9,269 bases of DNA from positions 1-9,269 of the forward strand of contig CALREC010000014.1 in NCBI GenBank assembly GCA_943355085.1, given 5' to 3'. This stretch comes from Candidatus Altimarinota bacterium. Its GTDB lineage: Bacteria; Patescibacteriota; Gracilibacteria; BD1-5; UBA2023. Position 1 is the first letter of the stretch. Every line of letters begins with the position of its first letter. The notes beneath the pieces were generated by a model. It saw only the letters and a program-made list of their open reading frames with translations. It ran no database searches and had not been told where the DNA came from. The translations under genes and the position numbers were made by a program. Positions 1-7,400 of the stretch are shown here, piece after piece.

Positions 1-1034
1 CAGACCAGATAATAAAAATGCTTGGAGTAAAAGCTGACTATGCAATCGGGGAAAGTTTTTACGAGGGCCTTCCTCTCCCCAAAATAGGATCTCACCCTGA
101 TCTCAAATACAACATGAAGTCTATCGTGAAAGAGCTTGTTGAAAAAGGGATTGCCACTCAGAATGAAGACGGTTCTGTTGGCGTGGTATTTCCTGAAGCA
201 ACTAAAATATCATCTTGTGTGCTTGCAAAGCGGGATGGAACACATGGATATTTAGCCTCTGATCTTGCAGCAACTAAGTACCGTATGACAAATGGATGGA
301 ATCCTGCAAAAATTTTTATCTGTACAGACATTCGCCAACAACTCCATTTTAAACAATGTTTTTGGATAGCAAAACAAGCCTGGCCAGACCTCCTTAAAAA
401 TGTCGATCTATTTCATGTTTCAAATGGATACATCAGGCTCAAAGAAGGAGCCATGTCGACGAGAAAAGGCATCATCATCCGTCTTCAGGATCTCATTGAC
501 GAGGGATTTAGTAGAACTAAAGCAATTATAGAAGAAAAGGGACAATCCCTCTCAGATACTGATATCCAGTCTATCTCCATCGGAGCTATCAAGTACTCCT
601 ATCTCGCACAGGATCGTGAAAAAGATATCACCTTCGACTGGGACAAGGCGCTCTCGTTTGAGGGAAACAGTGGACCATATATCCAGTACTCATACGTCCG
701 TGCAAAAAATATCGTAGAAAAAGCCGGCGAAATTCACGCCTTTGAATCCGAAAAACTTACTCTTTCCGAATATGATCGAGCCTGCCTCCGCCGACTTTCT
801 TTCTTCGATAAAGCCATTCTCGATAGTGCTACAAAATATAAACCACATATCCTGGCAAACTACTGCTATGAACTTGCAGTCGAATTCAATGCATTCTATG
901 TGCATACTCCGAAAATCCTCGAAGAACAGGATGTGAATCTGCGCAGTTTCCGCCTCGCACTCATCGAGAAAGTTGCCGAGACTCTCAAAAAGTGATTTGA
1001 GCTCCTAGCCATAGAGATGCCTGAAAAGATGTAA
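1..1034 (+). CDS. argS: Arginyl-tRNA synthetase, C-terminal part (5' end outside window)
   Basis: Charges tRNA-Arg with arginine in the cytoplasm (class I synthetase). The reading frame is already open at base 3, giving 343 residues, roughly the last 60% of a usual ArgRS. Visible: the catalytic-domain stretch around DGTHGYLASDLAATKYR, a KMSKS-type loop read as AMSTRKG (453-470) without the first lysine, which is often degenerate in ArgRS, and the C-terminal all-helical anticodon-binding domain starting near GPYIQYSYVRAKNIV. A standard-code reading stops at TGA 993-995 after AETLKK. Reading it as Gly adds GFELLAIEMPEKM and a TAA at 1032-1034, which matches the ArgRS C-terminus (LLGI..PERM). 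Only 1 of 20 glycines in the fragment is UGA. The M23 gene starts 43 nt downstream on the same strand. Family call very secure. Confidence 0.96.
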
Positions 1035-1042
1035 TAATAATT

Positions 1043-1048
1043 TATAAT
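1043..1048 (+). promoter_or_regulatory. Possible -10 box (TATAAT) before the M23 peptidase gene
   Basis: A perfect TATAAT lies just after the argS stop and 29 nt before the ATG at 1078. The -35 position 17 nt upstream (CCTGAA, inside the end of argS) is poor, so the gene may instead be read through from argS. In AT-rich DNA an isolated TATAAT is weak evidence. Confidence 0.3.
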
Positions 1049-1077
1049 CTAGCTTTCCATACAACGTGAACAACTTT

Positions 1078-2217
1078 ATGAGAATAAGTATTTTGCCCAT
1101 TCTATTAGCCATTCCAGCTACACTCTATTCTACAGATATATATCATTCATCGAGCGGATCTATACAGATTCGTGCAAATCTGAATCCGCTTATTGTTCCA
1201 TGAACTACCAAGCTCAATAGTACGGTTCTCATCATAAGCGCTCCTCGGGAGCGGAAAAACCTTCACATAATAACAAAGTGTGAACATAGAGAATCAACAC
1301 TCTACAGTAAAGGAGACTCCAACGGAAAAATACTTTCTGTGATACAAGTATACTTTACAACACCTTGTGAAGACCAAGGTATCCGGGTAGGTGACTCTGA
1401 ATATATATTTACAGACACGAACTATACACTTCCTCTCAAATCTATAGACACAATAACCACAGAGTTTGTGAACACCAGTAGTACTGAGCTCCTTGCTCTC
1501 ATGAGAGCATTACCAAATATGGGGAGCGAGAGAAAAGACACGACTATCGTCGAAAAATTACAACGCATACAAGCCCTCTATAGAAAAGCCTCTACAGAAA
1601 CTCAAAGTGATTTGGCTCAGAGTATCCTTGTGGATCGTCTAGATGCAAAGTATATATCCCCCGTAGGTGGCTACAGTCTGCCAAACAAAGACATACTGAT
1701 TCCTGGTGCAAATCGCGGATACCGTATGGATACGACTGATGGCGTGCATCATGGCTGGGATATTATGGCACCCCATGGAACACCCGTGCAAGCTCTTTCC
1801 AAAGGAAAAATCATACGAATAGTAGATGATTGGAATTGGGGATATTTCAATATACTTAAAAAATGAGATCTTTCAGATGATGATAAACTCACTAACTTGG
1901 ATATATTTCGGGGCAATCAAATATGGCTACAAACCATGGATGGAAATGTGGTATTTTATTCTCATCTATCAAAAATATCTCCGAGTATCACCGTCGGAAC
2001 AAGTGTTAAGAAATGAGAATACATTTGAAATATAGGGGTAAGTGGGGTCCCTGAGAAACATTACAAAAATATACACCTTCATTTTGAGATTCAAAAGAAT
2101 CCATTTCATCAAGATATAAAGAATCATAATTTCCTAGATATTATGCGATGGAGTTACTTGGGAAATGGTCTTAAGAATACGGAGGTTTTGGATCAGATGC
2201 TTGAAATATTTGAATAA
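1078..2217 (+). CDS. Secreted M23 (LytM-type) metallopeptidase
   Basis: Predicted zinc endopeptidase cutting peptidoglycan cross-bridges outside the membrane, 379 residues. The N-terminus (MRISILPILLAIPATLYS) is a hydrophobic export signal. Residues ~25-200 are a lineage-specific region I do not recognise. The M23 domain spans ~205-340: H224 and D228 in HHGWD, the motif PHGTPVQALSKGKI, YSHLSKISP, then the H333-L-H335 zinc/catalytic pair in NIHLHFEI. Four in-frame UGA codons (residues 42, 263, 313, 317) read as glycine. The last two fall in KKGEYIGNIGVSG, which matches the usual M23 'KKGQ-IG-VG-TG' segment. Under the standard code the gene would look broken into pieces and lose its HxH motif. 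Ends at TAA. Start alternatives are ATG 1078 or GTG 1066; ATG is chosen because it begins the signal-like stretch. No Shine-Dalgarno seen. Confidence 0.93.
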
Positions 2218-2357
2218 ATATCATCAAAAACGGAAAAGGCTTCAGAAAAAATCGGCCAACTAAAGGGAGTCTCTAGAACAAAGCTTGAATTTTGCACCAT
2301 ACACTTCTTGTACACTCAAAGACTGAAACACAGAAACGAAGAAGATGGTATTTTTAA

Positions 2358-3380
2358 TTACAGTCCGCAGGCTCCCTCATCTGTCCATGTATCTATCATC
2401 GCTTCCTTTCCTCGCTCTAATTTAACATTTAAAAGATTACTATGTTCATGACGTATACGCGCGAGTACCATATCTATATCTTCGACACTTTCGACAGATA
2501 CTAACGATTTTCGATACTCTTTGACTCACGCAAATCCATGCAAATACTGCACAAGATGTTTGCGACTTTCAAGAATACCTTTTCGTCCTTTATGTTCTAC
2601 GAGTAATTGTCAATGTTCGTGCATAATTGTCAATATTTCAGATAGGGTCGGAATATATCCTCCCGGAAGAAAACACCAAGGGTTACCGAAGCTCCCCCTC
2701 CCGATCATAAATCCACTCAGGTTTCCAAGTTTTTTTAGTCCATCATCATAATCCAATACATCACCATTTCCAATCACTGGAATCGTGAGGTGTTTTTTGA
2801 GCTCATAAATGCCAGTCCAGTCAGCTTTTCCACTGAAAGCCTGTTGGTAGGTCCGTCCATGTACGCTTATAAGATTGGCTCCTGCATTCTCAAGACCTTG
2901 TGCAAAAGGAATCAGGTGTTCTTCCCAACCGGTCCACCCCAAGCGTGTTTTCACAGAAATAGGTATCTTGACTGCCTTGCTCATCTCTTCTATGATACGA
3001 AATGCGGTATCGGTATGGATCATAAGACTTGATCCATGTCCACTCTTTACAACTTTTTTAGCAGGACATCCCATGTTGACATCAACTCAGGCAGCACCTG
3101 CTTGTTCTATAAGAATAGCTGCTTTTCGGAACATCTCTGGATCTTTTCCAAAAATCTGTATGATAAGTGGTTTCTCGAGAATATTATGAGAAAGGGCTGA
3201 TTGCTGAAGTTGTTTACTGTGCACAAGTCCATCTGCACTATAAAACTCAGAAAAACAGATAGTTTCCGGTGCTACTTTTTTCACAATCTGTCGATATGGG
3301 GAATCGCAGTAGCCATCCATAGGCGCAAGAGTTGATATAGGACCTTTTAAAGCAAGATTTTTCCAAAAATCTTTGGACAT
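2358..3380 (-). CDS. dus: tRNA-dihydrouridine synthase (DusB-like)
   Basis: FMN enzyme that reduces uridine to dihydrouridine in tRNA D-loops using NAD(P)H; cytoplasmic, 340 residues, normal family length. Family motifs in order: STLAPMDGYCDSPYR near the start, VDVNMGCPAKK with catalytic C105, GHGSSLM, ISVKTRLGW, ISVHGRTYQQAFSGKADW, VIGNGDV and GFMIGRGSFGNPW (FMN phosphate site), then the helical tRNA-binding tail with LHGFAGVKEYRKSL. Three in-frame UGA codons (residues 98, 257, 285) read as Gly. Residue 98 is in AGAAG-VDVNMGCP, where homologues carry glycine. Under the standard code the gene splits into pieces. Ends at TAA. It converges on the M23 gene with a 140-nt gap in which I see no clear terminator. 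Confidence 0.96.
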
Positions 3381-3390
3381 AATGAGAGAG

Positions 3391-3396
3391 ATTATA
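3391..3396 (-). promoter_or_regulatory. Likely -10 box of dus (TATAAT)
   Basis: On the minus strand TATAAT is followed by only 10 nt before the dus ATG, so transcription would begin about 3 nt before the start codon (nearly leaderless). The -35 region is weak (TTTAAG at 17 nt spacing). No Shine-Dalgarno sequence is present. Confidence 0.4.
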
Positions 3397-3461
3397 AAAA
3401 TGAGGGTTTTGCACTTAAAACTCAGTACAAAAAACCGTCAAGTGAAAATAAACTGAAATAT

Positions 3462-3491
3462 TTGGAGATTTCTCCTGAGTTGTGGTAGTAT
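3462..3491 (+). promoter_or_regulatory. Possible promoter of the 3542 gene, overlapping a dyad
   Basis: TTGGAG (3462-3467), an 18-nt spacer and TAGTAT (3486-3491), preceded by TGTGG, resembles a sigma70 promoter with a weak extended -10. The perfect inverted repeat GGAGA-TT-TCTCC (3464-3475) overlaps the -35 box and could be an operator. The segment lies between divergent genes (dus and the 3542 gene). Confidence 0.35.
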
Positions 3492-3541
3492 ATAGATATC
3501 AGGGAAAAATCAACCCTTCTTATCAAATAAAAATATAACTC

Positions 3542-4063
3542 ATGGAAACAACCACCGGGAAGACTTCTATCCGAGAAATCAAACAAATGGCGAAAAAAAA
3601 TCTGCAATCTATGTATGCTTTTCCAAAGACAATTGGTTCTCTTGGCATCATTGCCATCGGAGATTTAGAAAAGCGGAAATTTATAATGAACGGTATTTCT
3701 GCTATAGGACTCGGGGCCTTAGTTATAGGAGATGAGCCTGTGGATATTCCCAATATTGTGAATATAAAAAAAGTGTCTCAAAATGAACTCGTGGGATTTG
3801 ATTTTTTTGTCTTTGATAACGAACATGATTGAGTTGATGTAATTCAATATATGCGGGCTGGGATTGTTCCTATTATGCCTGAAAATAATGTTTTCTCCGG
3901 CATGCTTCGAGAATTTAACCCGATGAAATTTGAAGGAAACGGATTTTTCTGGAGTTCTGATAATGCATATTGTATATTTCAAAAAATAGTCGCCTATACA
4001 GAAAATATAAAGTTTCCCGAAGACAGACGAGTGCTATTGAAAAATATCACTACTACGTTTTAG
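3542..4063 (+). CDS. Uncharacterised protein, possible GT-B-like fold
   Basis: 173 residues, no signal peptide or membrane helix, so probably cytoplasmic. It alternates hydrophobic strands and helices: SLGIIAIGDLEKR, GLGALVIGDEPVDIP, FDFFVFDNEHDG, then YMRAGIVPIMPEN and a segment with FNP and EGNGFFW followed by a helix and KFPEDRR. The order 'small-G-x-PI, FNP, EGNGF' recalls the C-terminal lobe of GT-B glycosyltransferases, but the protein is far shorter than a full enzyme and I see no catalytic pair, so this is inference only. One in-frame UGA (3830-3832, residue 97) joins two ORF pieces in the same frame. Ends at TAG. ATG 3542 is chosen as the first Met after a plausible promoter; no Shine-Dalgarno seen. 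Its last 11 nt overlap the convergent minus-strand ORF 4053-4358. Confidence 0.72.
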
Positions 4064-4358
4064 ATGATAATGGGATTTTAAGCTCAGTTCGTAAAAGTTT
4101 CTTCTTGTCTTTTCCATATCAATCTGATAGATAAAATTCATTCCAGAAAAATGGTTTCATATGGTCTTGTAGCATCTTTTTTCGAAGTCTACTAAAATCC
4201 CTTTAGAATTTTCAATTTAGCACCCAAAGTCTAATCTTAACTGACAGCTTTCTCTGTATCGTCCCACTCAAATCCGACCAGCTGAAAAAACTCAGAGATG
4301 AGACTACAAAGAGCAAAACAGACCATAAAAGTAGGCTAAAATTTTTACTAAAATTCAT
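4053..4358 (-). pseudogene. Broken small secreted/membrane protein ORF with in-frame TAA
   Basis: One minus-strand frame stays open for 102 codons except for a TAA at 4203-4205. The first half (51 residues, ATG 4358) starts MNFSKNFSLLLWSVLLFVV, a good signal peptide or membrane anchor, and continues to LWVLNGKF. After the TAA the same frame goes on for 49 residues with strongly protein-like sequence (LRKKMLQDHMKPFFWNEF, then GYGKDKKKLLRTELKIP) to a TAG at 4053. Each half has one UGA read as Gly (4212-4214 and 4119-4121). Options are a recent nonsense mutation, a sequencing error, two separate small genes (second start at ATG 4175 or 4160), or chance. The tail overlaps the 3' end of the convergent 3542 gene by 11 nt. 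No family recognised. Confidence 0.45.
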
Positions 4359-4363
4359 AATAC

Positions 4364-4392
4364 TGAGTTATGGCTTAATAGTGCCATTCTCA
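4364..4392. repeat. Imperfect inverted repeat
   Basis: TGAG-TT-ATGGC, an 8-nt loop (TTAATAGT), then GCCAT-T-CTCA: 9 pairable bases with a small internal bulge. It lies just upstream of the minus-strand ATG at 4358 and upstream of the plus-strand ORF at 4427. Function unknown; it could be an operator or a leader hairpin. Confidence 0.35.
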
Positions 4393-4426
4393 TAGGATCA
4401 AATAATTATCGAAAAGATAGATGTAA

Positions 4427-4645
4427 ATGAGATTTCTTAAGTCTCAGATATATCATATATTTCTTGGCTTAACAATCCCACCTATGAACCCTGAATTACA
4501 CAATACATGACCGAAAGAACCAGTATGAGCTCCATGATTTTTTACTCACACTAGAGAATTCAATAAACTTGCTCGTCTATTATCTTGAGAATGAAAATTG
4601 AGAGAAGACTTACATCCGTCTTCTATGTTTTTCCACTTCCGATAA
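4427..4645 (+). CDS. Possible UGA-rich small protein
   Basis: With UGA as Gly this frame is open for 72 codons from ATG 4427, or 53 from the internal ATG 4484, and ends at TAA 4643-4645. The likely core reads MNPELHNTGPKEPVGAPG, then a polar helix-like part ending HPSSMFFHFR. All five glycines are UGA (4508, 4526, 4535, 4586, 4592), a pattern similar to the UGA-heavy genes at 4674 and 8907. Codon choice is ordinary for this window. The stop lies inside a hairpin, and T-runs follow, as expected for the end of a transcript. Against it: short, no known family, no Shine-Dalgarno, and a minus-strand frame is also open across the region (4378-4689). No function proposed. Confidence 0.4.
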
Positions 4646-4668
4646 ACTCGGAATATCCTTAATTTTTT
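4603..4668 (+). terminator. Two consecutive terminator-like hairpins
   Basis: First: AGAAGAC (4603-4609), 8-nt loop, GTCTTCT (4618-4624), followed by ATGTTTTT. Second: TTCCGA (4637-4642), loop TAAAC, TCGGAA (4648-4653), followed 9 nt later by six T. Both are in the right place to end plus-strand transcription before the convergent gene at 4674. Stems are short (6-7 bp) and the first lies inside the small ORF, so either may be coincidental. Confidence 0.35.
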
Positions 4669-4673
4669 AACCA

Positions 4674-5393
4674 CTAATCGAGAATAACTCTATTTTCAAG
4701 CCGAATATTAATCTCCTGTATCTGAGATTGTATCTCCTTTTGGAGGGTAATATAGATAAATAAATTCATGAAAACTTCTTTGAAACGTTCTTGAAAAATA
4801 CTCAGCTCATCATCGGAAAGATAGTTGGCATTATGCGACATGAATCTATTAGAAAAATGATCATAAGAATCCAGCAATACTTTAATCTCTGCCCTTATCT
4901 CATTCAATCCTTCAATAACAATATTATAAATCAGATCTATGAGGACTATAGTGTCTGATTTTGCTTGCTCAAATAAAGCATGATATTCATCACCTATGTT
5001 TATTTTTTCGGCTACGATTGCCTCTATGAAAAAAAGAATAAATCCTTTCTTTTCAATATCTCATTCTCGAAATGTCTCCATATCCTCTACGCAAGCCAAG
5101 AGTTTCTTCTGAAGTTCTTCTCTTCAAAAAGACTGATCTCAAAAAAACATGAGGAGTAATTCTTGTTTTTGTCTATCTCATATGAATGATTCTTTTATAA
5201 AACATCACTTTTTATAAAAGTTAGAAAAGAAATTATTCTCAGGAAAGATGGTAACTGTTTCTTTTTTTTCCAAAAAATCATAGATATCCAAAAGATTTTC
5301 GATAACCTTTTCATTTGAAAAGATAGACTTTAATATGATATTCTCACTCTTATTATCTTTTCATTCTGCTTCTATTATGTTGTTCTCGAACAT
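4674..5393 (-). CDS. Uncharacterised acidic helical protein, UGA-rich
   Basis: 239 residues, beginning MFENNIIEAEG and ending IRLENRVILD at a TAG. Glu, Asp and Lys dominate and predicted helices fill most of the length; no signal peptide or clear membrane span is visible, though one hydrophobic patch (FILFFIEAIVAEKI) occurs in mid-protein. Six in-frame UGA codons (5361, 5205, 5178, 5139, 5124, 5061) are needed to join the reading frame; six of its nine glycines are UGA. Only the last 77 codons are open under the standard code. ATG 5393 is the first Met after a TATAAT. I recognise no family. The C-terminal part (EIRAEIKVLLDSYDHFSNRF and the region after it) could form a coiled coil. Its neighbours are also unknown, so context gives no function. 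Confidence 0.8.
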
Positions 5394-5402
5394 AGTTGGT
5401 AT

Positions 5403-5408
5403 ATTATA
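5403..5408 (-). promoter_or_regulatory. Likely -10 box of the 4674-5393 gene (TATAAT)
   Basis: TATAAT on the minus strand ends 9 nt before the ATG at 5393, predicting a nearly leaderless transcript, as for dus. The -35 match 17 nt upstream (TTATAT) is poor. Confidence 0.4.
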
Positions 5409-5423
5409 TATAAATTAATGGGG

Positions 5424-5432
5424 TGATATAAT
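5424..5432 (+). promoter_or_regulatory. Possible extended -10 promoter (TGATATAAT)
   Basis: TGATATAAT is a perfect extended -10 on the plus strand, divergent from and about 20 bp from the minus-strand -10 box. A start would fall near 5439, at or just after an ATG at 5437 that opens a 44-codon frame of doubtful coding value. Confidence 0.3.
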
Positions 5433-5438
5433 TTCTAT

Positions 5439-5709
5439 GAAACATCTAAAACATTCGTTGATCATAAGTAATTCCTCCGATACAAAGAACAAGATTAATG
5501 TCCAGAAGTATTCAAATTCTATAAGTATTAATATATCGTGAATAAAATTATCAAAGTATACTCATGGATAAAATCCGATATGGTCATTTCTCGTATTCTA
5601 GCATAATTTTTATGTATATGCAAAAGAAATAGGCTGTTAATATATTCTATAATGAAAGCGACCACTTTCTATAGATATTGGAACATACGATCTTAACAAA
5701 GGAGATACA
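5439..5709. other. Stretch without a confident gene
   Basis: Between the divergent promoter pair and the 3' end of the pilin gene. It holds a weak plus-strand frame of 44 codons (5437-5571, one UGA), rich in Ser, Asn, Ile and Lys and resembling random AT-rich translation, and a small dyad GAAAG-CGACCA-CTTTC (5654-5669) about 40 nt beyond the pilin stop, which lacks the T-run of an intrinsic terminator. I see no RNA gene, repeat array or protein family here. Confidence 0.5.
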
Positions 5710-6195
5710 CTAAATTGAGCTGATATTAATTGTGAGAGAAGAGTTTGATGGAGTATGAGAGACAACGCTGTCCCCTTCCCAATCAACTTTGAGTTCATAG
5801 ATATTGCCATAGGTGAGCTTGGAGTAGGTATATTCTTTGGCGGAAAACAGAGGATCGGTGGGTTTCTTGGAGAGTTTGACTCCTCCGGCACCAAGAAGAG
5901 AGACGATAGAGTCTCCGATCGTTCACTGAGTCCAGAGAGCTCCTCCGGAGCAGGTAACAGTGAAACTATTATCGGGATTTGGGTAGGCTCCAGTTTTAAT
6001 CATGGTAATATCGAGACCTTTGGATATATTGGTAAGGTCGGATACTCGAGAGCTATCACGGGCTCCGCCCGCGAAAGATCCAAGTTGAACAAAGCCTATG
6101 GTTCCGAGGATGACGAGTATAGTGATGACGACGATAAGCTCAACAAGGGTGAATCCTTTATATGTTTTGGGAGTGGTGTTGGTAATTTTTTTCAT
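5710..6195 (-). CDS. Type IV pilin / pseudopilin-like protein
   Basis: 161 residues. The N-terminus has a short basic leader (MKKITNTTPKTYKG), a prepilin-peptidase site G14/F15, then FTLVELIVVITILVILGTIGF, the classic N-methylation and assembly helix with Glu at mature position 5. A small-residue and SRVSDLTNISKGLD stretch follows, then a C-terminal globular part with YPNPDN and KPTDPLFSAKEYTYSK. Such proteins are inserted in the membrane, cleaved by PilD and built into type IV pili or competence pseudopili; Patescibacteria commonly have them. One in-frame UGA (5923-5925, residue 91) reads as Gly; the standard code would truncate the globular domain. Ends at TAG 5710. ATG 6195 is chosen because it gives a normal short leader; an upstream TTG (6264) would add an implausible second hydrophobic segment. 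No other pilus gene is in the window. Confidence 0.92.
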
Positions 6196-6230
6196 TTGTT
6201 GTATAGAGAAGAGAAGACAATAAATAAGTA

Positions 6231-6264
6231 CTACAAATTGTAGAAAAAAGAGGGGGAAATCCAA
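6231..6264 (-). promoter_or_regulatory. Promoter of the pilin gene with palindromic -10 region
   Basis: On the minus strand, TTGGAT (6264-6259), a 16-nt spacer and TACAAT (6242-6237) form a good sigma70-like promoter, with a transcript leader of about 35 nt before the pilin ATG. The -10 box lies inside the perfect palindrome CTACAA-A-TTGTAG (6231-6243), a possible repressor site. The same TACAAT -10 is used by the tRNA promoter at 8260. Confidence 0.5.
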
Positions 6265-6282
6265 AAGTGTTTTGAAACGTTT

Positions 6283-6912
6283 TTATGACTCTATGCTCTT
6301 GATCGTCTCTTTTGGATCCATTGCAAGCTTCTCATCTTGTGCTATTTCTTCTACAATATGATCTTGTTGTATCGATAATACTGGTTTTGTTTCAGCTTCT
6401 GTGCTCTTTTCTTTCACTTCTGAGATGATATCTTTCTCTCCACAATATGGACAAAGTGCCCAATCCGTATGTATCTTTTTTTTACAGGATGGACAGGAAA
6501 CTGTAAGTTCCAGGGTACACTTCGGACAAAATCGAAAGTCTTTTGATACTTTATGATTACATCCGGGACAATGATAGAATTCCTCTCACTCATCAACCGT
6601 TTCTTCTGCCTCTTCTTGCTCATAGTACTGCTCGAACAAGGTTGTACGAGGTCGTATGAGTAGATATATGGGGAGTCCGAAAATCGGAGTGAAAAATAAT
6701 ATAATAAAAATAGCAAGTGTCTGAACGAGTATATTGGTCGTACGATTTGTAACGTCTTTGATAACCCAGATAATAAATGCTGCCCAAATGATGAAAAAGT
6801 ATCCAAGAACCAATTTGATTCCAAGATCTATACTCATATTGGTGGAGATCATGGAAAAAGTTTGTACGATAAAAACACGCGCTGTTTCAAGAAAAGGAAG
6901 AATAGTATCCAT
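6283..6912 (-). CDS. Membrane-anchored double zinc-ribbon protein
   Basis: 209 residues. N-terminal membrane part: helices ~33-51 (VLGYFFIIWAAFIIWVIKD) and ~61-86 (LAIFIILFFTPIFGLPIYLL), followed by RPRT and an acidic linker. Then a double zinc ribbon: CPGC (115-118) with CPKC (129-132), and CPSC (140-143) with CPYC (154-157), eight cysteines able to bind two zinc ions. A charged, acidic tail of about 50 residues follows. The ribbon part most likely faces the cytoplasm and mediates protein or nucleic-acid binding, but the partner is unknown. UGA at 6586-6588 (residue 109, Gly) is the join between membrane and zinc parts; the standard code would yield only the membrane part and hide the zinc ribbons. 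Ends at TAA. Lies 87 nt upstream of the pilin gene on the same strand. Confidence 0.88.
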
Positions 6913-6957
6913 ATTATAAGAATATTGTTGTAAATAAATACTTACAAATAGTTTCTC

Positions 6958-7001
6958 GAGTATATTAAAAATATTATCTTTGTCACATTTTTAATATACT
7001 C
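6958..7001. repeat. Perfect 15-bp inverted repeat
   Basis: GAGTATATTAAAAAT (6958-6972), a 14-nt loop, and its exact reverse complement (6987-7001). It lies in the 107-nt gap between the four-helix membrane gene (ends 7020) and the zinc-ribbon gene (starts 6912). No T-run follows on either strand, so it is not a standard intrinsic terminator. It may be an operator, an RNA stability or processing hairpin, or a remnant of a mobile repeat. Confidence 0.75.
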
Positions 7002-7019
7002 TTCCATAAAAATATGTAT

Positions 7020-7397
7020 CTAATTTTCTGATACACTCTGTATCATAAGCTCAAAAAGCATAATTATGACAATAAGTAATGCCCCTGTTTTTAGGTTAAG
7101 TACACCAAGAGAATAAAAAGTCACAAGCCCCATAAACCCAGCAGTCATAAGGACTCATTGTCTGAGTGAAGAGTGGATAGTATAGACATATACCTCGCCT
7201 CTATGATACAGATTTTTAAATAGATATATTCAAAGAGCCAAAAATGAACTTCCGGCCAGAAAACATGCAATTCACATAATAGCAAGTCCGACAAGCATAT
7301 TGCTTTCTATATTCATATAAAAATATAGAAGTAATACCGATGCAAAACTTGAAAGAAATATGATAAAAAGAACCAAAAGATATATCTGTTTTTTCAT
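7020..7397 (-). CDS. Small four-helix membrane protein, unknown function
   Basis: 125 residues, absent from a standard-code reading because three in-frame UGA codons (7272-7274, 7230-7232, 7155-7157; residues 42, 56, 81) cut it into short pieces. With UGA=Gly it reads as a clean integral membrane protein: helix 1 at 5-27, helix 2 at ~35-60 (GLAIMGIACFLAGSSFLALG), a loop with HRGEVYVYTIHSSLRQG, helix 3 at ~82-100 and helix 4 at ~104-120 ending MIQSVSEN. Ends at TAG. The ATG follows the TAA of the pseudouridine synthase by 3 nt, so the two are surely co-transcribed and possibly translationally coupled. No enzyme motif is seen. The conserved-looking 'SLRQG' turn before helix 3 may be useful for family searches. 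Confidence 0.87.
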
Positions 7398-7400
7398 AGT

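Noticed and set aside
4378..4689. Minus-strand frame of about 100 codons downstream of the 4674 gene
   Set aside because: It lacks an ATG start near its beginning, overlaps the better-supported plus-strand small ORF and its hairpins, and its sequence is less regular. Not excluded, but not supported enough to list.
5437..5571. 44-codon plus-strand ORF after an extended -10 box
   Set aside because: Composition (Ser, Asn, Ile, Lys) is that expected from random AT-rich DNA, and the predicted transcript start falls at or inside the start codon.
5755..6243. Plus-strand ORF of 162 codons, glycine- and serine-rich
   Set aside because: It is the antisense shadow of the pilin gene, whose motifs and family fit are decisive.
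6913..6918. TATAAT directly before the ATG of the zinc-ribbon gene (minus strand) as its promoter
   Set aside because: Transcription would begin inside the coding sequence; likely coincidence in AT-rich DNA, with the gene read from upstream.
7005..7007. Tiny minus-strand ORF starting ATG 7007 through the 15-bp inverted repeat
   Set aside because: About 21 codons made mostly of the repeat itself; no sign of coding function.
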